From positions 3,945,501-4,009,500 of the forward strand of contig NZ_CP083956.1 in assembly GCF_006442795.2 (NCBI RefSeq): a DNA stretch of 64,000 nt, given 5' to 3'. Numbering within the stretch: position 1 is the stretch's first letter; the number at the start of each line of letters is the position of its first letter. The stretch is from Mesorhizobium sp. B1-1-8. Its GTDB lineage: Bacteria > Pseudomonadota > Alphaproteobacteria > Rhizobiales > Rhizobiaceae. Under the pieces are notes generated by a model, which was not told the origin of the DNA, did not search any database, and was given only the letters and a program-made list of their open reading frames with translations. A program made the position numbers and the translations under genes. Shown in pieces: positions 28,466-36,330 of the stretch.

Positions 28466-29509
28466 ATGGAATACCGCACGCTTGGCCGTTCCGGCCTGAA
28501 GGTTTCGACACTGACGCTCTGCACCATGACGTTCGGCGGGGCGGGCCCGTTCGCGGCCGTCGGCAATTCCGATCTCTCGGAAGCCAGGCGCATCATCGAT
28601 ACCTGCATCGATGCCGGCATCAACCTCATCGACACCGCCAATGTCTATTCGAACGGCCTGTCGGAAGAGATCATCGGCGAGGCGCTCGGCGGCAAGCGCA
28701 AGAACGACGTGCTGATCGCCTCGAAGGCGCGCATGCGGATCGGTACCGGACCCAATGACGAAGGCCTGTCGCGCCATCATCTGATCCGCGAATGCGAGAT
28801 GAGCCTGAGGCGGCTGAAGACCGACGTCATCGACATCTATTTCCTGCATGAATGGGATGGCCTCACGCCGCTCGAGGAGACGATCGCGGCTCTCGACACT
28901 TTGGTCGGCCAGGGCAAGGTGCGCTATGTCGGCTGCTCCAACTATTCCGGCTGGCAGGTGATGAAGGCGCTGGCGATCAGCGACAGCCGCCATCAGCCGC
29001 GCTTCGTCACCCAGCAGATCCACTACACGCTGGAGGCGCGCGAGGCCGAATACGAATTGCTGCCGATCTCGGTCGACCAGGGCCTCGGCGTGCTGGTGTG
29101 GAGTCCGCTTGCCGGCGGGCTGCTCTCGGGAAAATACCGCCGCGACAGCCCGACCGCGCGCCAGCTCGCCGGCTGGTCGGAACCGCCGATCCGCGACGAG
29201 GACCGGCTGTGGCGGATCGTCGATCAACTGGTCGAGATCGGCAGCGCACGGGGTGTGTCCGCAGCGCAGGTGGCATTGGCCTGGCTGCTCGGCCGCCCTG
29301 CCGTCAGTTCGCTGGTGATCGGCGCCCGCAACGAAGCCCAGCTCAAGGACAATCTTGCCGCGGCTGCCCTGGCGCTGACCACCGAGGAGCGACAGCAACT
29401 TGACGCCGTCAGCCGGCCGCCGGTGCTCTATCCCTACTGGCACCAGCAATTCACGGCCAGGGACCGCTTCGGCCGGGCCGATCTGGTGCTCGACCGCAGC
29501 GACATCTGA
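28466..29509 (+). CDS. Aldo/keto reductase
   Basis: A 347-residue NAD(P)H-dependent reductase. Seen: MEYRTLGRSGLKVSTLTLCT start, GINLIDTANVYSNGLSEEII with the catalytic Asp/Tyr, and the conserved later blocks IDIYFLHEWDGLTPLEETIA and YVGCSNYSGWQVMKALAISD (catalytic Lys near IASKAR). A GGTGVSAAQVALAWLL-like cofactor region follows. The substrate cannot be told from the sequence. ATG 28466 was chosen for its family N-terminus; a longer frame exists upstream. A hairpin at 29526-29555 may end the transcript. Confidence 0.92.
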   Translation: MEYRTLGRSGLKVSTLTLCTMTFGGAGPFAAVGNSDLSEARRIIDTCIDAGINLIDTANVYSNGLSEEIIGEALGGKRKNDVLIASKARMRIGTGPNDEGLSRHHLIRECEMSLRRLKTDVIDIYFLHEWDGLTPLEETIAALDTLVGQGKVRYVGCSNYSGWQVMKALAISDSRHQPRFVTQQIHYTLEAREAEYELLPISVDQGLGVLVWSPLAGGLLSGKYRRDSPTARQLAGWSEPPIRDEDRLWRIVDQLVEIGSARGVSAAQVALAWLLGRPAVSSLVIGARNEAQLKDNLAAAALALTTEERQQLDAVSRPPVLYPYWHQQFTARDRFGRADLVLDRSDI

Positions 29510-29525
29510 GAGCCCGCGATAAAAC

Positions 29526-29555
29526 GCCAGATTTCGGGGTCTGGTTTAATCTGGC
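29526..29555 (+). terminator. Hairpin after the aldo/keto reductase gene
   Basis: GCCAGATT (29526-29533) pairs perfectly with AATCTGGC (29548-29555). No strong T tract follows, so it may be a weak terminator or only a hairpin. The stop of the truncated glycosyltransferase frame lies inside it. Confidence 0.35.
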
Positions 29556-30032
29556 CGCTGAGCGCGAAATATTTGTAGAGGACGAGCAGCGTCGGCGAAG
29601 CGCTCACGGTCGGCCGGCATGTTGAAATGCCGGAATTTGTCGAGCTTCATCAGCACGGCGTTCGCGTTGTCGGCGCGAATTGGCCGGTCCTTGACGATCG
29701 AGGGAACGTCCGGGCACCCCCGTGACGTCGCCGAATTCGAGGTCGACAAGCAGGCCGGGATCGAAGTAGCGGGCGAATTCCTTGAGATCGTAATAATACA
29801 TGCTGGGCGAAAACGGCAGCCGGTTGACGGGTACCGCGGCCGGACTCGGGACGAACGGTTCCTCCAGCTTGTTGTAGTAATTCACCCGGTCGCGGACCGA
29901 TTTATCGGACAGCCGCGCCTGCTGCAGCCGGCTGGTCAGCCGACTGCGGAAAAAGGCCTGAGGAGCAGCGTCGCGCGCGAAATTGCGCGCATAGTAGAAC
30001 GCCTTTGCGGCGGTGCGTGAAATCGTGGCCAT
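29546..30032 (-). pseudogene. Family 90 glycosyltransferase fragment, frameshifted
   Basis: N-terminal part of a CAP10/GT90 (lipopolysaccharide-modifying) transferase. First frame, from 30032: RVNYYNKLEEPFVPSPAAVP then MYYYDLKEFARYFDPGLLVD and LEFGDVTGVP. A one-base shift near 29717-29730 (a CACGGGGGTG run) is needed to continue as DVPSIVKDRPIRADNANAVL and MKLDKFRHFNMPADRERFAD, the family's substrate region. The frame then ends at 29546 just where the RGA motif should come, so the C-terminal half is missing. Clear relic. Confidence 0.8.
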
Positions 30033-30229
30033 GCGTTAATTGATTCAGAAACCCAATCAACGGTTCTTTGAACCGTACCCCGGCGCTCCCTACACCATTG
30101 TGCCAGCCAACTTGCAAGCCTGGATCGCGCGGGCCGATCGATCCCATGCACGCCGATCGCGTCGCGATGCTTGTTGTGTTTGCCGTCCAATGCACCTAGG
30201 CAGGGCCAAGCACAATGAAAGGAAGCGAT
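30033..30229. other. Spacer between GT90 relic and small protein gene
   Basis: 197 bases with no gene seen. It should carry the promoter of the 50-residue protein; GGAAG at 30221-30225 is its ribosome binding site. Confidence 0.3.
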
Positions 30230-30382
30230 ATGGCGCGAGCACCGAACTACGATCAGGAACGTAAGGAGCGCGATCGGCTGAAGGCGGCGAAGAAGGCCGA
30301 GAAGCTGGCGGCCAAGGTCGCAGCCAGGGAGCGTTCGAAACCCGAAGACAAGACCAACGCCGAAGGGGAAACGGCCAAGTAG
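30230..30382 (+). CDS. 50-residue Lys/Glu/Ala-rich small protein
   Basis: Starts MARAPNYDQERKERDRLKAA and ends NAEGETAK. Highly charged, coiled-coil or disordered, with no membrane segment. GGAAG lies 5 bases before the ATG; an ATG 15 bases upstream (30215 region, MKGSD-) is a second possible start. I recall proteins of this N-terminal type (MARAPNYxQERKxRDRxK) as common small hypotheticals in rhizobia, but that is memory and needs a search. Function unknown. Confidence 0.65.
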   Translation: MARAPNYDQERKERDRLKAAKKAEKLAAKVAARERSKPEDKTNAEGETAK

Positions 30383-30430
30383 CCCGGCCGCCTGCCGGCG
30401 ATCGGCCGGCCCCGAAATAGCGCTGCCAGA

Positions 30431-30558
30431 ACGGTTCGGTGAGACCCTATCCGGGACCGAACCGTGCTAAAGCACGTCGCGTGAAAAAGATTCACGCAAC
30501 ATGCTTTAGGTCTTTGTTGTTAAGCAGTCTTTGTCCCGAAACCGCTGCACACTTTCGG
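30431..30558. repeat. Interspersed palindromic repeat region
   Basis: Three parts: a perfect 10-bp hairpin ACGGTTCGGT/ACCGAACCGT (30431-30440, 30456-30465); an 18-bp imperfect palindrome TAAAGCACGTCGCGTGAA / TTCACGCAACATGCTTTA (30468-30508); and a tail with CCCGAAACCGCTGCACACTTTCGG (about 30532-30556). The tail's reverse complement (AAAGTGTGCAGCGGTTTCGG) is a motif I know as a widely dispersed intergenic element of rhizobia. A related copy lies at 56187-56249. Confidence 0.65.
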
Positions 30559-30561
30559 GCT

Positions 30562-30822
30562 TTAGGCAGGCGCCTTGTCGCTGACGAAGACGTTCCCTTC
30601 ACGAGCAGCGGCGATGAAGGCGCGCCTGGCAATCATCGCCGGCTTGTCGCCGGCGAGAGCATCGTGGCAGGCCTGCAACGCTTCGCGATGCCTAGGACCG
30701 CGCTTGCCGGGCCAGCTGTTGAGCAGATAATCCGACGCCTCGCGAGCCGTACGCAAAAGCTGGTTGGCCCCGCCCGTGGCCGACTTCACGGTCACGGGTA
30801 CTTCAAACCGATTGTTTTCCAT
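30562..30822 (-). CDS. DUF982 protein
   Basis: An 86-residue protein of the DUF982 family, common and multi-copy in rhizobia. Seen: FEVPVTVKSATGGANQLLRT, REASDYLLNSWPGKRGPRHR, EALQACHDALAGDKPAMIAR and a final FIAAAREGNVFV. Function unknown; family members are often plasmid- or stress-associated. Apparently monocistronic beside the repeat region. Confidence 0.85.
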   Translation of the reverse strand: MENNRFEVPVTVKSATGGANQLLRTAREASDYLLNSWPGKRGPRHREALQACHDALAGDKPAMIARRAFIAAAREGNVFVSDKAPA

Positions 30823-30882
30823 CGCCGCTCTTACGCCATCGGCGCCGGCGAAGCGAGGCCCTAAAACCGCCTTCGCTCACAA

Positions 30883-31548
30883 TCAGGCGGCGACGACCGC
30901 AAAGCCCCTGGCGCGCAAGCCGCGACGGTCATCGCGCAGCGAAGCGACCAGCCGGTCGCGGCTGCCGGCGATATGGGCCGAGAGCAATCGCGCAGCGCCG
31001 TCGGCGTCGCCGGCCCTGACGGCTGCCAGGATGGCGTGATGCTCGGCCCAGGCGCGGCCAAGCGCCCGCTCGTCGCGCACTTCCAGCCAGCGGGCGCGCG
31101 ACAGCCTGGTCATCGCATCGCGCACGGCTCTCAGCAGAAACTCGTTGCCCGACAATCTGGCCAGCTCGATGTGGAAATCCATGCCGACGCGATGCCATTC
31201 CTCGCGCGGCGTGTCGGCGTCGCAGGAGTCGAGCATCGCCGCAATCACCTCGACGGCGCTGCGGTCCTCGAGCGCCGCGGTCAGCCGGACCGCCGCGACC
31301 TCGACCGCCTCGCGGTAGACCGCGATCTGCGCCAATTCGGCAAGGTTGATCGGCGCCACCGTCCAGCCGCGGCCGTCGCGGCCGACCAATCCTTCCGTCT
31401 CCAGGCGCAGCAGCGCTGCCCTGACCGGCGTGCGCGAGGCGCCGAAGCGGCTTTCGATCCAGCGTTCGGTCAGCCGCTCGCCCGGGCCGATTTCCAGACC
31501 GAGGATCATCTCGCGAAGCTGCCTTTCGACGTTCTGCATCTGCGACAT
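30883..31548 (-). CDS. GntR-family (FadR/FCD) transcriptional regulator
   Basis: A 221-residue regulator. N-terminal winged helix: QLREMILGLEIGPGERLTER, FGASRTPVRAALLRLETEGL; C-terminal FCD ligand domain from about residue 80 with MDFHIELARLSGNEFLLRAV and a later HHAILAAVRAGDADGAARLL, whose Asp/His side chains usually bind a metal and an acid. Start chosen at 31548 (MSQMQNVERQLREM). Divergent from an MFS gene, with operator-like repeats between. Confidence 0.9.
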   Translation of the reverse strand: MSQMQNVERQLREMILGLEIGPGERLTERWIESRFGASRTPVRAALLRLETEGLVGRDGRGWTVAPINLAELAQIAVYREAVEVAAVRLTAALEDRSAVEVIAAMLDSCDADTPREEWHRVGMDFHIELARLSGNEFLLRAVRDAMTRLSRARWLEVRDERALGRAWAEHHAILAAVRAGDADGAARLLSAHIAGSRDRLVASLRDDRRGLRARGFAVVAA

Positions 31549-31603
31549 TGTCGTTCCGCTTTTCGGAGCCGCATTGACAGCGGCCGGGTTGGGGGTCCAT
31601 GAC

Positions 31604-31635
31604 GGATACCGATTTGGTATCCCAAAACGGTATCC
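31604..31635. promoter_or_regulatory. Operator-like repeats between GntR and MFS genes
   Basis: GGATACC (31604-31610) and GGTATCC (31616-31622) form a perfect inverted repeat with a 5-base spacer, and a third GGTATCC follows at 31629-31635. The site lies 34-65 bases before the MFS start and fits a GntR dimer operator that would control both genes; inference. Confidence 0.6.
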
Positions 31636-31668
31636 GGAACAATCCCGGATGTCCGGGGCAGGCAGGAA

Positions 31669-32922
31669 ATGGCTGAGAGCGGCGCGGAACAGAGCGATTA
31701 CAACATCCACTGGCGGCGCAACCTCGCCGTCTGCTTCGCCGGCTCGTTCAGCATATTGATTGCCATGACGCTGCTGCTGCCTTTCCTGCCGCTCTACGTC
31801 GAACAGCTTGGCGCCGTGGGCCATGCGGCGATCGTGCAGTGGTCGGGCATCGCCTATGGCGCGACCTTCTTTGCCGCGGCGCTGGTGGCGCCGCTGTGGG
31901 GCCGGCTCGGCGACCGCTATGGCCGCAAGCTGATGCTGGTGCGCGCCAGCTTCGGCATGGCGATCTGCATGTCGCTGACCGGCATGGTCGGGTCGGTCTG
32001 GCAATTGGTGCTGCTGAGACTGCTGATCGGCTTTGCCGGAGGCTATTCCTCGGGATCGACCATCCTTGTCGCCATGCAGACGCCGAAGGATCGCTCGGGC
32101 TGGGCGCTCGGCGTGCTGTCGGCGGGCATCACGGCCGGGTCGCTGGTTGGGCCGCTGCTCGGCGGAGCCTTGCCGCCGGCAATCGGCATTCGCGCCACCT
32201 TCCTGCTCTCCGGTGGCGCCATCTTTCTTGCCTTCCTGGCGACGACCTTGCTAATCAAGGAAAACCCGCATCCGCCAGCGGCGGAAGCCGCTTCCAATCC
32301 AAGGCCGAAAAGCGGCTGGTCGCAGATCCCCGACAAGCGTCCGGTCGTCGCCATGCTGACAACCGGCATGCTGCTCGCCTTCGCCACCATGTCGATCGAG
32401 CCGATCATCACCGTCTATGTGCAGCAGTTGATCGAGAACCAGAGCCGGGTGACGATGGTTGCCGGCGTGGTGATGTCGGCGGCTGCGCTCGGCACCATCC
32501 TGTCGGCGTCATGGCTTGGCAAACTCGCCGACCGTGTCGGCCACTGGAATGTCGTGGTCGGCGCGCTGGCCGTGTCGGCATTGCTGCTTGTTCCACAAGC
32601 TTTCGTCACCGAAGGCTGGCAGTTGATCGGGCTGCGGTTCCTAATGGGCCTGGCGCTTGGCGGCCTGCTGCCCTGTATCACCAGCGTCATCCGCCACAAC
32701 ATCCCGGACGGTGTCGGCGGCAATGTGCTGGGCCTGGCGATCTCGGCGCAATATGTCGGACAGGTGGCGGGGCCGCTGGCCGGCGGCTTCGTCGGCGGGC
32801 ATTTCGGCATGCGGGCGGTGTTTCTCGGCACCTCGGTACTGATGGCGCTGGGCGCTGCTTACAACTGGATTGTCCAGTCGCGGCGGGCGCGGCATATGCT
32901 GCTGGAAACCGGTGAGTCCTGA
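31669..32922 (+). CDS. MFS transporter, MdtG-like
   Basis: A 417-residue major facilitator with 12 hydrophobic segments. Seen: APLWGRLGDRYGRKLMLVRA, the conserved loop 2-3 motif, GFAGGYSSGSTILVAMQTPK, and SAGITAGSLVGPLLGGALPP, matching the drug/solute exporter subgroup of MdtG. Divergent from a GntR regulator that probably controls it. Substrate unknown. Confidence 0.88.
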   Translation: MAESGAEQSDYNIHWRRNLAVCFAGSFSILIAMTLLLPFLPLYVEQLGAVGHAAIVQWSGIAYGATFFAAALVAPLWGRLGDRYGRKLMLVRASFGMAICMSLTGMVGSVWQLVLLRLLIGFAGGYSSGSTILVAMQTPKDRSGWALGVLSAGITAGSLVGPLLGGALPPAIGIRATFLLSGGAIFLAFLATTLLIKENPHPPAAEAASNPRPKSGWSQIPDKRPVVAMLTTGMLLAFATMSIEPIITVYVQQLIENQSRVTMVAGVVMSAAALGTILSASWLGKLADRVGHWNVVVGALAVSALLLVPQAFVTEGWQLIGLRFLMGLALGGLLPCITSVIRHNIPDGVGGNVLGLAISAQYVGQVAGPLAGGFVGGHFGMRAVFLGTSVLMALGAAYNWIVQSRRARHMLLETGES

Positions 32923-32958
32923 AAGGGCTGCCGATCACCACAAGCACGGAGCATCCGG

Positions 32959-33333
32959 ATGAGCCTCGCCGAGCAACCGTCGAACGGCGACAGCCGAATC
33001 CTCGTGCTGGCCGGCGGGCTCGTCGGCGCGGCGGGCGTGGCACTGTCGGCGGCGGCCGCGCATCGCGGCGGCGCCTTTACCGCCACGGCAGCGAACTTCC
33101 TGCTGATGCATGCGCCGGTCTTCGTCGCCGTCGGCCTTGCTGGCGGCAACCGGTGCCTCAGAATTGCAAGCCTGGCGCTGTTCGTCGGCCTGCTGTTGTT
33201 TTGCGGCGATCTCATCGCCCGCGATTTCCTCGGATCGCGGCTGTTTCCGCTATCGGCGCCGATCGGCGGCACCTTGCTGATCGCCGGCTGGCTGGCGATC
33301 GCAGTCTCGGCGCTGTGGCGCCCCCGCCGCTAG
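32959..33333 (+). CDS. DUF423 membrane protein
   Basis: A 124-residue protein with four hydrophobic helices, of the DUF423 (YwdK-like) family: LVLAGGLVGAAGVALSAAAA, NFLLMHAPVFVAVGLAGGN, IASLALFVGLLLFCGDLIAR and SAPIGGTLLIAGWLAIAVSA. The GGTLLIAGW box is characteristic. It follows the MFS gene by 36 bases and may be co-transcribed with it. Function unknown. Confidence 0.85.
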   Translation: MSLAEQPSNGDSRILVLAGGLVGAAGVALSAAAAHRGGAFTATAANFLLMHAPVFVAVGLAGGNRCLRIASLALFVGLLLFCGDLIARDFLGSRLFPLSAPIGGTLLIAGWLAIAVSALWRPRR

Positions 33334-33376
33334 ATCGCAGCTTGGAACCGCATGGCAAAGCACGCCTGCACCGACC

Positions 33377-33514
33377 CTACCTGCGCTCCGGGCGCAGGTC
33401 CCGCTTGCGCGTCGCCGGCTCCGCGGCACGCCGCCGTTCCGGCCGCTCGGCCGCCGGCGAGATGCCCCAATAGTTGCGATAAATATCCTGAAACAGTTGA
33501 CTGATCGGATGCAT
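33377..33514 (-). CDS. 45-residue small protein, paralogue 1
   Basis: Starts MHPISQLFQDIYRNYWGISP and ends RKRDLRPERR. It is a paralogue of the next small gene upstream: both start MHP(I/V), carry LF(Q/E)D(I/L)YR.YW.I, and end with KRDLR. An AGGAG-type site sits 7 bases before the ATG, and a LacI-like palindrome (33535-33548) lies 21 bases upstream. An amphipathic aromatic N-terminal half and an Arg-rich tail; no signal peptide. Function unknown; missed easily because of its size. Confidence 0.6.
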   Translation of the reverse strand: MHPISQLFQDIYRNYWGISPAAERPERRRAAEPATRKRDLRPERR

Positions 33515-33534
33515 GACTGCTCTCCTGCCTGAAA

Positions 33535-33548
33535 TTGAATCGATACAA
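33535..33548. promoter_or_regulatory. LacI-type operator copy 1
   Basis: TTGAATCGATACAA, differing at one base from the two perfect-type copies near the LacI gene. It is 21 bases upstream of the first small gene. Confidence 0.55.
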
Positions 33549-33575
33549 TCTATCGACCCGAAAAAGATTCGACAC

Positions 33576-33719
33576 TCAGCCGCGCTTGCGCTCCACGATA
33601 AAGCGAAGGTCGCGTTTCCAGGGACTCGCGCTGTCGCGATGCTTCTCACTCGCGGCGCCCGTGCCGATGCTCCAATAGGCGCGGTAGAGGTCCTCGAACA
33701 GAAAGTTGACGGGATGCAT
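33576..33719 (-). CDS. 47-residue small protein, paralogue 2
   Basis: Starts MHPVNFLFEDLYRAYWSIGT and ends KRDLRFIVERKRG. Preceded by AGGAGG with 5 bases to the ATG, a strong site. A LacI-type palindrome lies 41 bases upstream. It shares MHPx, LFxDxYRxYWxI and KRDLR with the 45-residue protein 62 bases downstream, so the pair arose by duplication. Predicted soluble, basic, with an aromatic amphipathic N-terminal helix. No family recognised. Confidence 0.65.
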   Translation of the reverse strand: MHPVNFLFEDLYRAYWSIGTGAASEKHRDSASPWKRDLRFIVERKRG

Positions 33720-33759
33720 GGCACCCTCCTCTCGAATTTATCCCAAGCCACCGCTTTGC

Positions 33760-33773
33760 TTGGATCGATTCAA
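33760..33773. promoter_or_regulatory. LacI-type operator copy 2
   Basis: TTGGATCGATTCAA, a pseudo-palindrome centred on ATCGAT. It lies between the second small gene (41 bases from its start) and the LacI gene. Confidence 0.65.
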
Positions 33774-33808
33774 ACATAAACCTCATCCAGCCGGAGTCAA
33801 GCAGAAAT

Positions 33809-33822
33809 TTGAATCGATCCAA
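33809..33822. promoter_or_regulatory. LacI-type operator copy 3
   Basis: TTGAATCGATCCAA, exactly the reverse complement of the copy at 33760-33773, 49 bases away. It is 65 bases upstream of the LacI ATG, fitting autoregulation and DNA looping between sites. Confidence 0.65.
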
Positions 33823-33886
33823 CAAAAATGATAGATGGACCAGGGATCGATCAGCGTCCATGTATTGCAGTGCTCGGAGAACAGAC

Positions 33887-34966
33887 ATGGCATCATTCGT
33901 TGAAGGCCACTCAAAACCCATCCGGCTGGCCGATATAGCCAAGGCCGCCGGCGTGTCGCATGGCACCGCCTCCAACGTCTTCAGCCGCCCGGAGATCGTG
34001 CGCGCCGAAGTGCGCGAGCGCGTCAAGGCGGTGGCGGACGCGATGGGTTATTCCGGTCCGGACCCGAAAGGCCGCCTGCTGCGCGCCGGCAAGGTCAATG
34101 CGATCGGCGTCGCCACGACCGAGCCCCTCTCCTACTTCTTCGACGATCCGTTCGCCCGCGTCATGATGGCCGGCATTTCGGAAGCCTGCGACGCCACCGG
34201 CGCGGGGATCGCGCTGGTATCGGCCGCCAACCAGGAAAAGCTTGCCTGGAACATCCAGAGCGCGCTCGTCGACGGCTTCATCCTGTTCTGCATCGAGGGC
34301 GGCTCGCGCCTTGTCGAGTTGACGCGCGAGCGCAAGCTGCCTTTCGTGGCGCTGGAGCTCGGCTTCGACGACGAGACCGTGTCGGCGATCGGCGTCGACA
34401 ATGTCGCCGGCGCGCGGCTCGCGGCGCGCCATCTGGCCGAGCTCGGCCATCGCCGCTTCGCCGTGCTGTCGCTGGCCTTCGCCGACGGCCGAACCGGCTT
34501 CGCCACGCCGGAGGTGATACGCACTGCCGTCTACACAGGCACGCGCGACCGCCTCGCCGGCTATTTCGAGGAGCTTTCCCGCTTTGGCATCGATACGACG
34601 AATATCCCTGTTTACGAGACAGAGAACGAGGAAAAAAGCACCAGGGCCGGCCTCGAAGCGATCTTCGCCGGCTGCGAGCCCCCCACCGCCATCCTGGCAA
34701 TGTCGGACCGTATGGCCCTGATTGCGATCGAATGGCTGACGGAGCGAGGTCTCGAGGTTCCCGGCGACGTTTCCATCGTCGGCTTCGACGGCGTGCCGGA
34801 CGGCGCGCTCTGCCGTCCGCCGTTGACCACGATCGCCCAGCCGATCACCGAGATCGGCCGCCGCGCCGCGCGCATGATCCTCGACAATGACGGCGCGGTG
34901 CGGCGCGAGACGATGGGCGTCGAGCTTGTCGTCAGGTCCTCGACCGGCCCTGTCCCAAAAGCCTGA
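33887..34966 (+). CDS. LacI-family transcriptional regulator
   Basis: A 359-residue LacI regulator. Seen: the helix-turn-helix and hinge RLADIAKAAGVSHGTASNVF (near residue 13) with RPEIVRAEVRERVKAVADAM, then a periplasmic-binding-like sensor domain with GFDGVPDGALCRPPLTTIAQ near the C-terminus, where RPPLTTI is the usual family box. ATG 33887 follows GGAGA by 6 bases. Three operator-like palindromes lie upstream and over the two divergent small genes; sugar-like effector unknown. Convergent with opgC, 3 bases apart. Confidence 0.9.
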   Translation: MASFVEGHSKPIRLADIAKAAGVSHGTASNVFSRPEIVRAEVRERVKAVADAMGYSGPDPKGRLLRAGKVNAIGVATTEPLSYFFDDPFARVMMAGISEACDATGAGIALVSAANQEKLAWNIQSALVDGFILFCIEGGSRLVELTRERKLPFVALELGFDDETVSAIGVDNVAGARLAARHLAELGHRRFAVLSLAFADGRTGFATPEVIRTAVYTGTRDRLAGYFEELSRFGIDTTNIPVYETENEEKSTRAGLEAIFAGCEPPTAILAMSDRMALIAIEWLTERGLEVPGDVSIVGFDGVPDGALCRPPLTTIAQPITEIGRRAARMILDNDGAVRRETMGVELVVRSSTGPVPKA

Positions 34967-34969
34967 ATC

Positions 34970-36148
34970 TCAATAGCCACCGACCCTCGCCGGCACCGGC
35001 CGAACACCAAACGAAGCGCGTCCGGGCTCGTCGCGCGCCGGCTTTGCGCGGGCCGGGCCGAGACCCGAGAGCCATTCGAGATAGAGCGCCAGCGCGAACT
35101 GCATGGCGATGCCGGCAGCGATCAGCAGACTGTCATAGGCAAAGCCGCCCGGATTGATCAGTTTCAGCACCTGCGCCACCATGGCGATCAGCGTGCCGGC
35201 GATGAACACCGGCAGCGAGCGCTTGCCGAGGATCGCCAGCGGATTGTCGGGCCTGGTGCGGAAGAAGTTCGATACGGCCGGCAGGGCAACGATCAGATAG
35301 CTGACAGAAAGGATGTGCAGCAGCCGCGGCAACGACAGGAAGGTCTTGTCGAAGCCGCCGATCACCACCGGCAGGTCGAACCACGTTATCTGGCCCCAGA
35401 GCGGACTGTGCACCCAGACCAGCGCCGTCAAGACATAGGCGCCGGCTGCACCAACCAGCCAGCGGTTGACCGGAATGGTGCCACCGCGCCTGACATGCAG
35501 CATGACGGCAAGGCCGATGTTGAACAGGAACTGCCAGGACAGCGGGTTGAGGAACCAGAGACCGGGCTCGGGATAGTTCGGCGGCGCGATCTGCCAGATC
35601 CCGGCAATCAGCCACAGAAGGCCGGATACCGTCAATGCTACAACCGGCCTGTAGCTGACGAACAGCACGAAGACCGGCGCCGCAAGCAGCAGCGCCGCAT
35701 AGACCGGCAAAATGTTGTTGTAGCCGAGCTGATGGCCGAGCGTGACGATGCCGAGCAGCACTTCCGGCGGATGCTTCAGCAGCGGCTCGATGTTGATCAT
35801 CTTCAACAGGTCCGGCCGGTGGATGAACGCCGCCGCGGCGCAAAACATCGCTATCACCACCATCGTGGTAACGATGTGGGCGACATAGAGCACGCCGGCG
35901 CGCCGCCACATCTTCAACGTCGACAAGAGCCTGCCGCCCGGCTTGAACTTGCTGCCATAGGCGAGCGCCACCGAGATGCCTGAGATCAGCACGAAGGCCT
36001 CGGCGGCATCGGAGAAGCCGAGATTCTTGTAGGTCAGGTTTTCGAAGACAGTGCCGGGCACATGGTCGACGAAAATGGTAAGCAAAGCGAGCGCGCGCAG
36101 TACATCGATACGCGTATCGCGTTCAGGAACAGGCATGGTCATCGACAA
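34970..36148 (-). CDS. opgC: OpgC-family succinyl-transferase-like membrane protein
   Basis: A 392-residue integral membrane protein with about ten helices, of the OpgC/acyltransferase-3-like family that decorates periplasmic glucans. Seen: start ERDTRIDVLRALALLTIFVD with HVPGTVFENLTYKNLGFSDA, then SDAAEAFVLISGISVALAYG, the OpgC signature, and repeated hydrophobic helices. OpgC adds succinyl groups to osmoregulated periplasmic glucans in related bacteria; the precise modification here is inferred. The extra Met pair at the start makes 36148 or 36142 possible. Confidence 0.9.
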   Translation of the reverse strand: MSMTMPVPERDTRIDVLRALALLTIFVDHVPGTVFENLTYKNLGFSDAAEAFVLISGISVALAYGSKFKPGGRLLSTLKMWRRAGVLYVAHIVTTMVVIAMFCAAAAFIHRPDLLKMINIEPLLKHPPEVLLGIVTLGHQLGYNNILPVYAALLLAAPVFVLFVSYRPVVALTVSGLLWLIAGIWQIAPPNYPEPGLWFLNPLSWQFLFNIGLAVMLHVRRGGTIPVNRWLVGAAGAYVLTALVWVHSPLWGQITWFDLPVVIGGFDKTFLSLPRLLHILSVSYLIVALPAVSNFFRTRPDNPLAILGKRSLPVFIAGTLIAMVAQVLKLINPGGFAYDSLLIAAGIAMQFALALYLEWLSGLGPARAKPARDEPGRASFGVRPVPARVGGY

Positions 36149-36330
36149 AAGGCCTCAAAGCTGGTCGTTGATTGGGCAATGCGACCCCCGACGCACCGCT
36201 TTGATTCCTCCCGTTGGGAGTGTATCGGCGCAGAAACGGACTCAAATACGCCTGGTTCAATCAAATTTCGAGGAGCCTGGAAATACTGCGTTTTGAAGCC
36301 GGCAAATCAACAAAACTCTCATAAAATCAA
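36149..36330. other. Divergent spacer between opgC and esterase gene
   Basis: 182 bases, with an AT-rich part at 36240-36330. No operator or gene seen. Confidence 0.3.
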
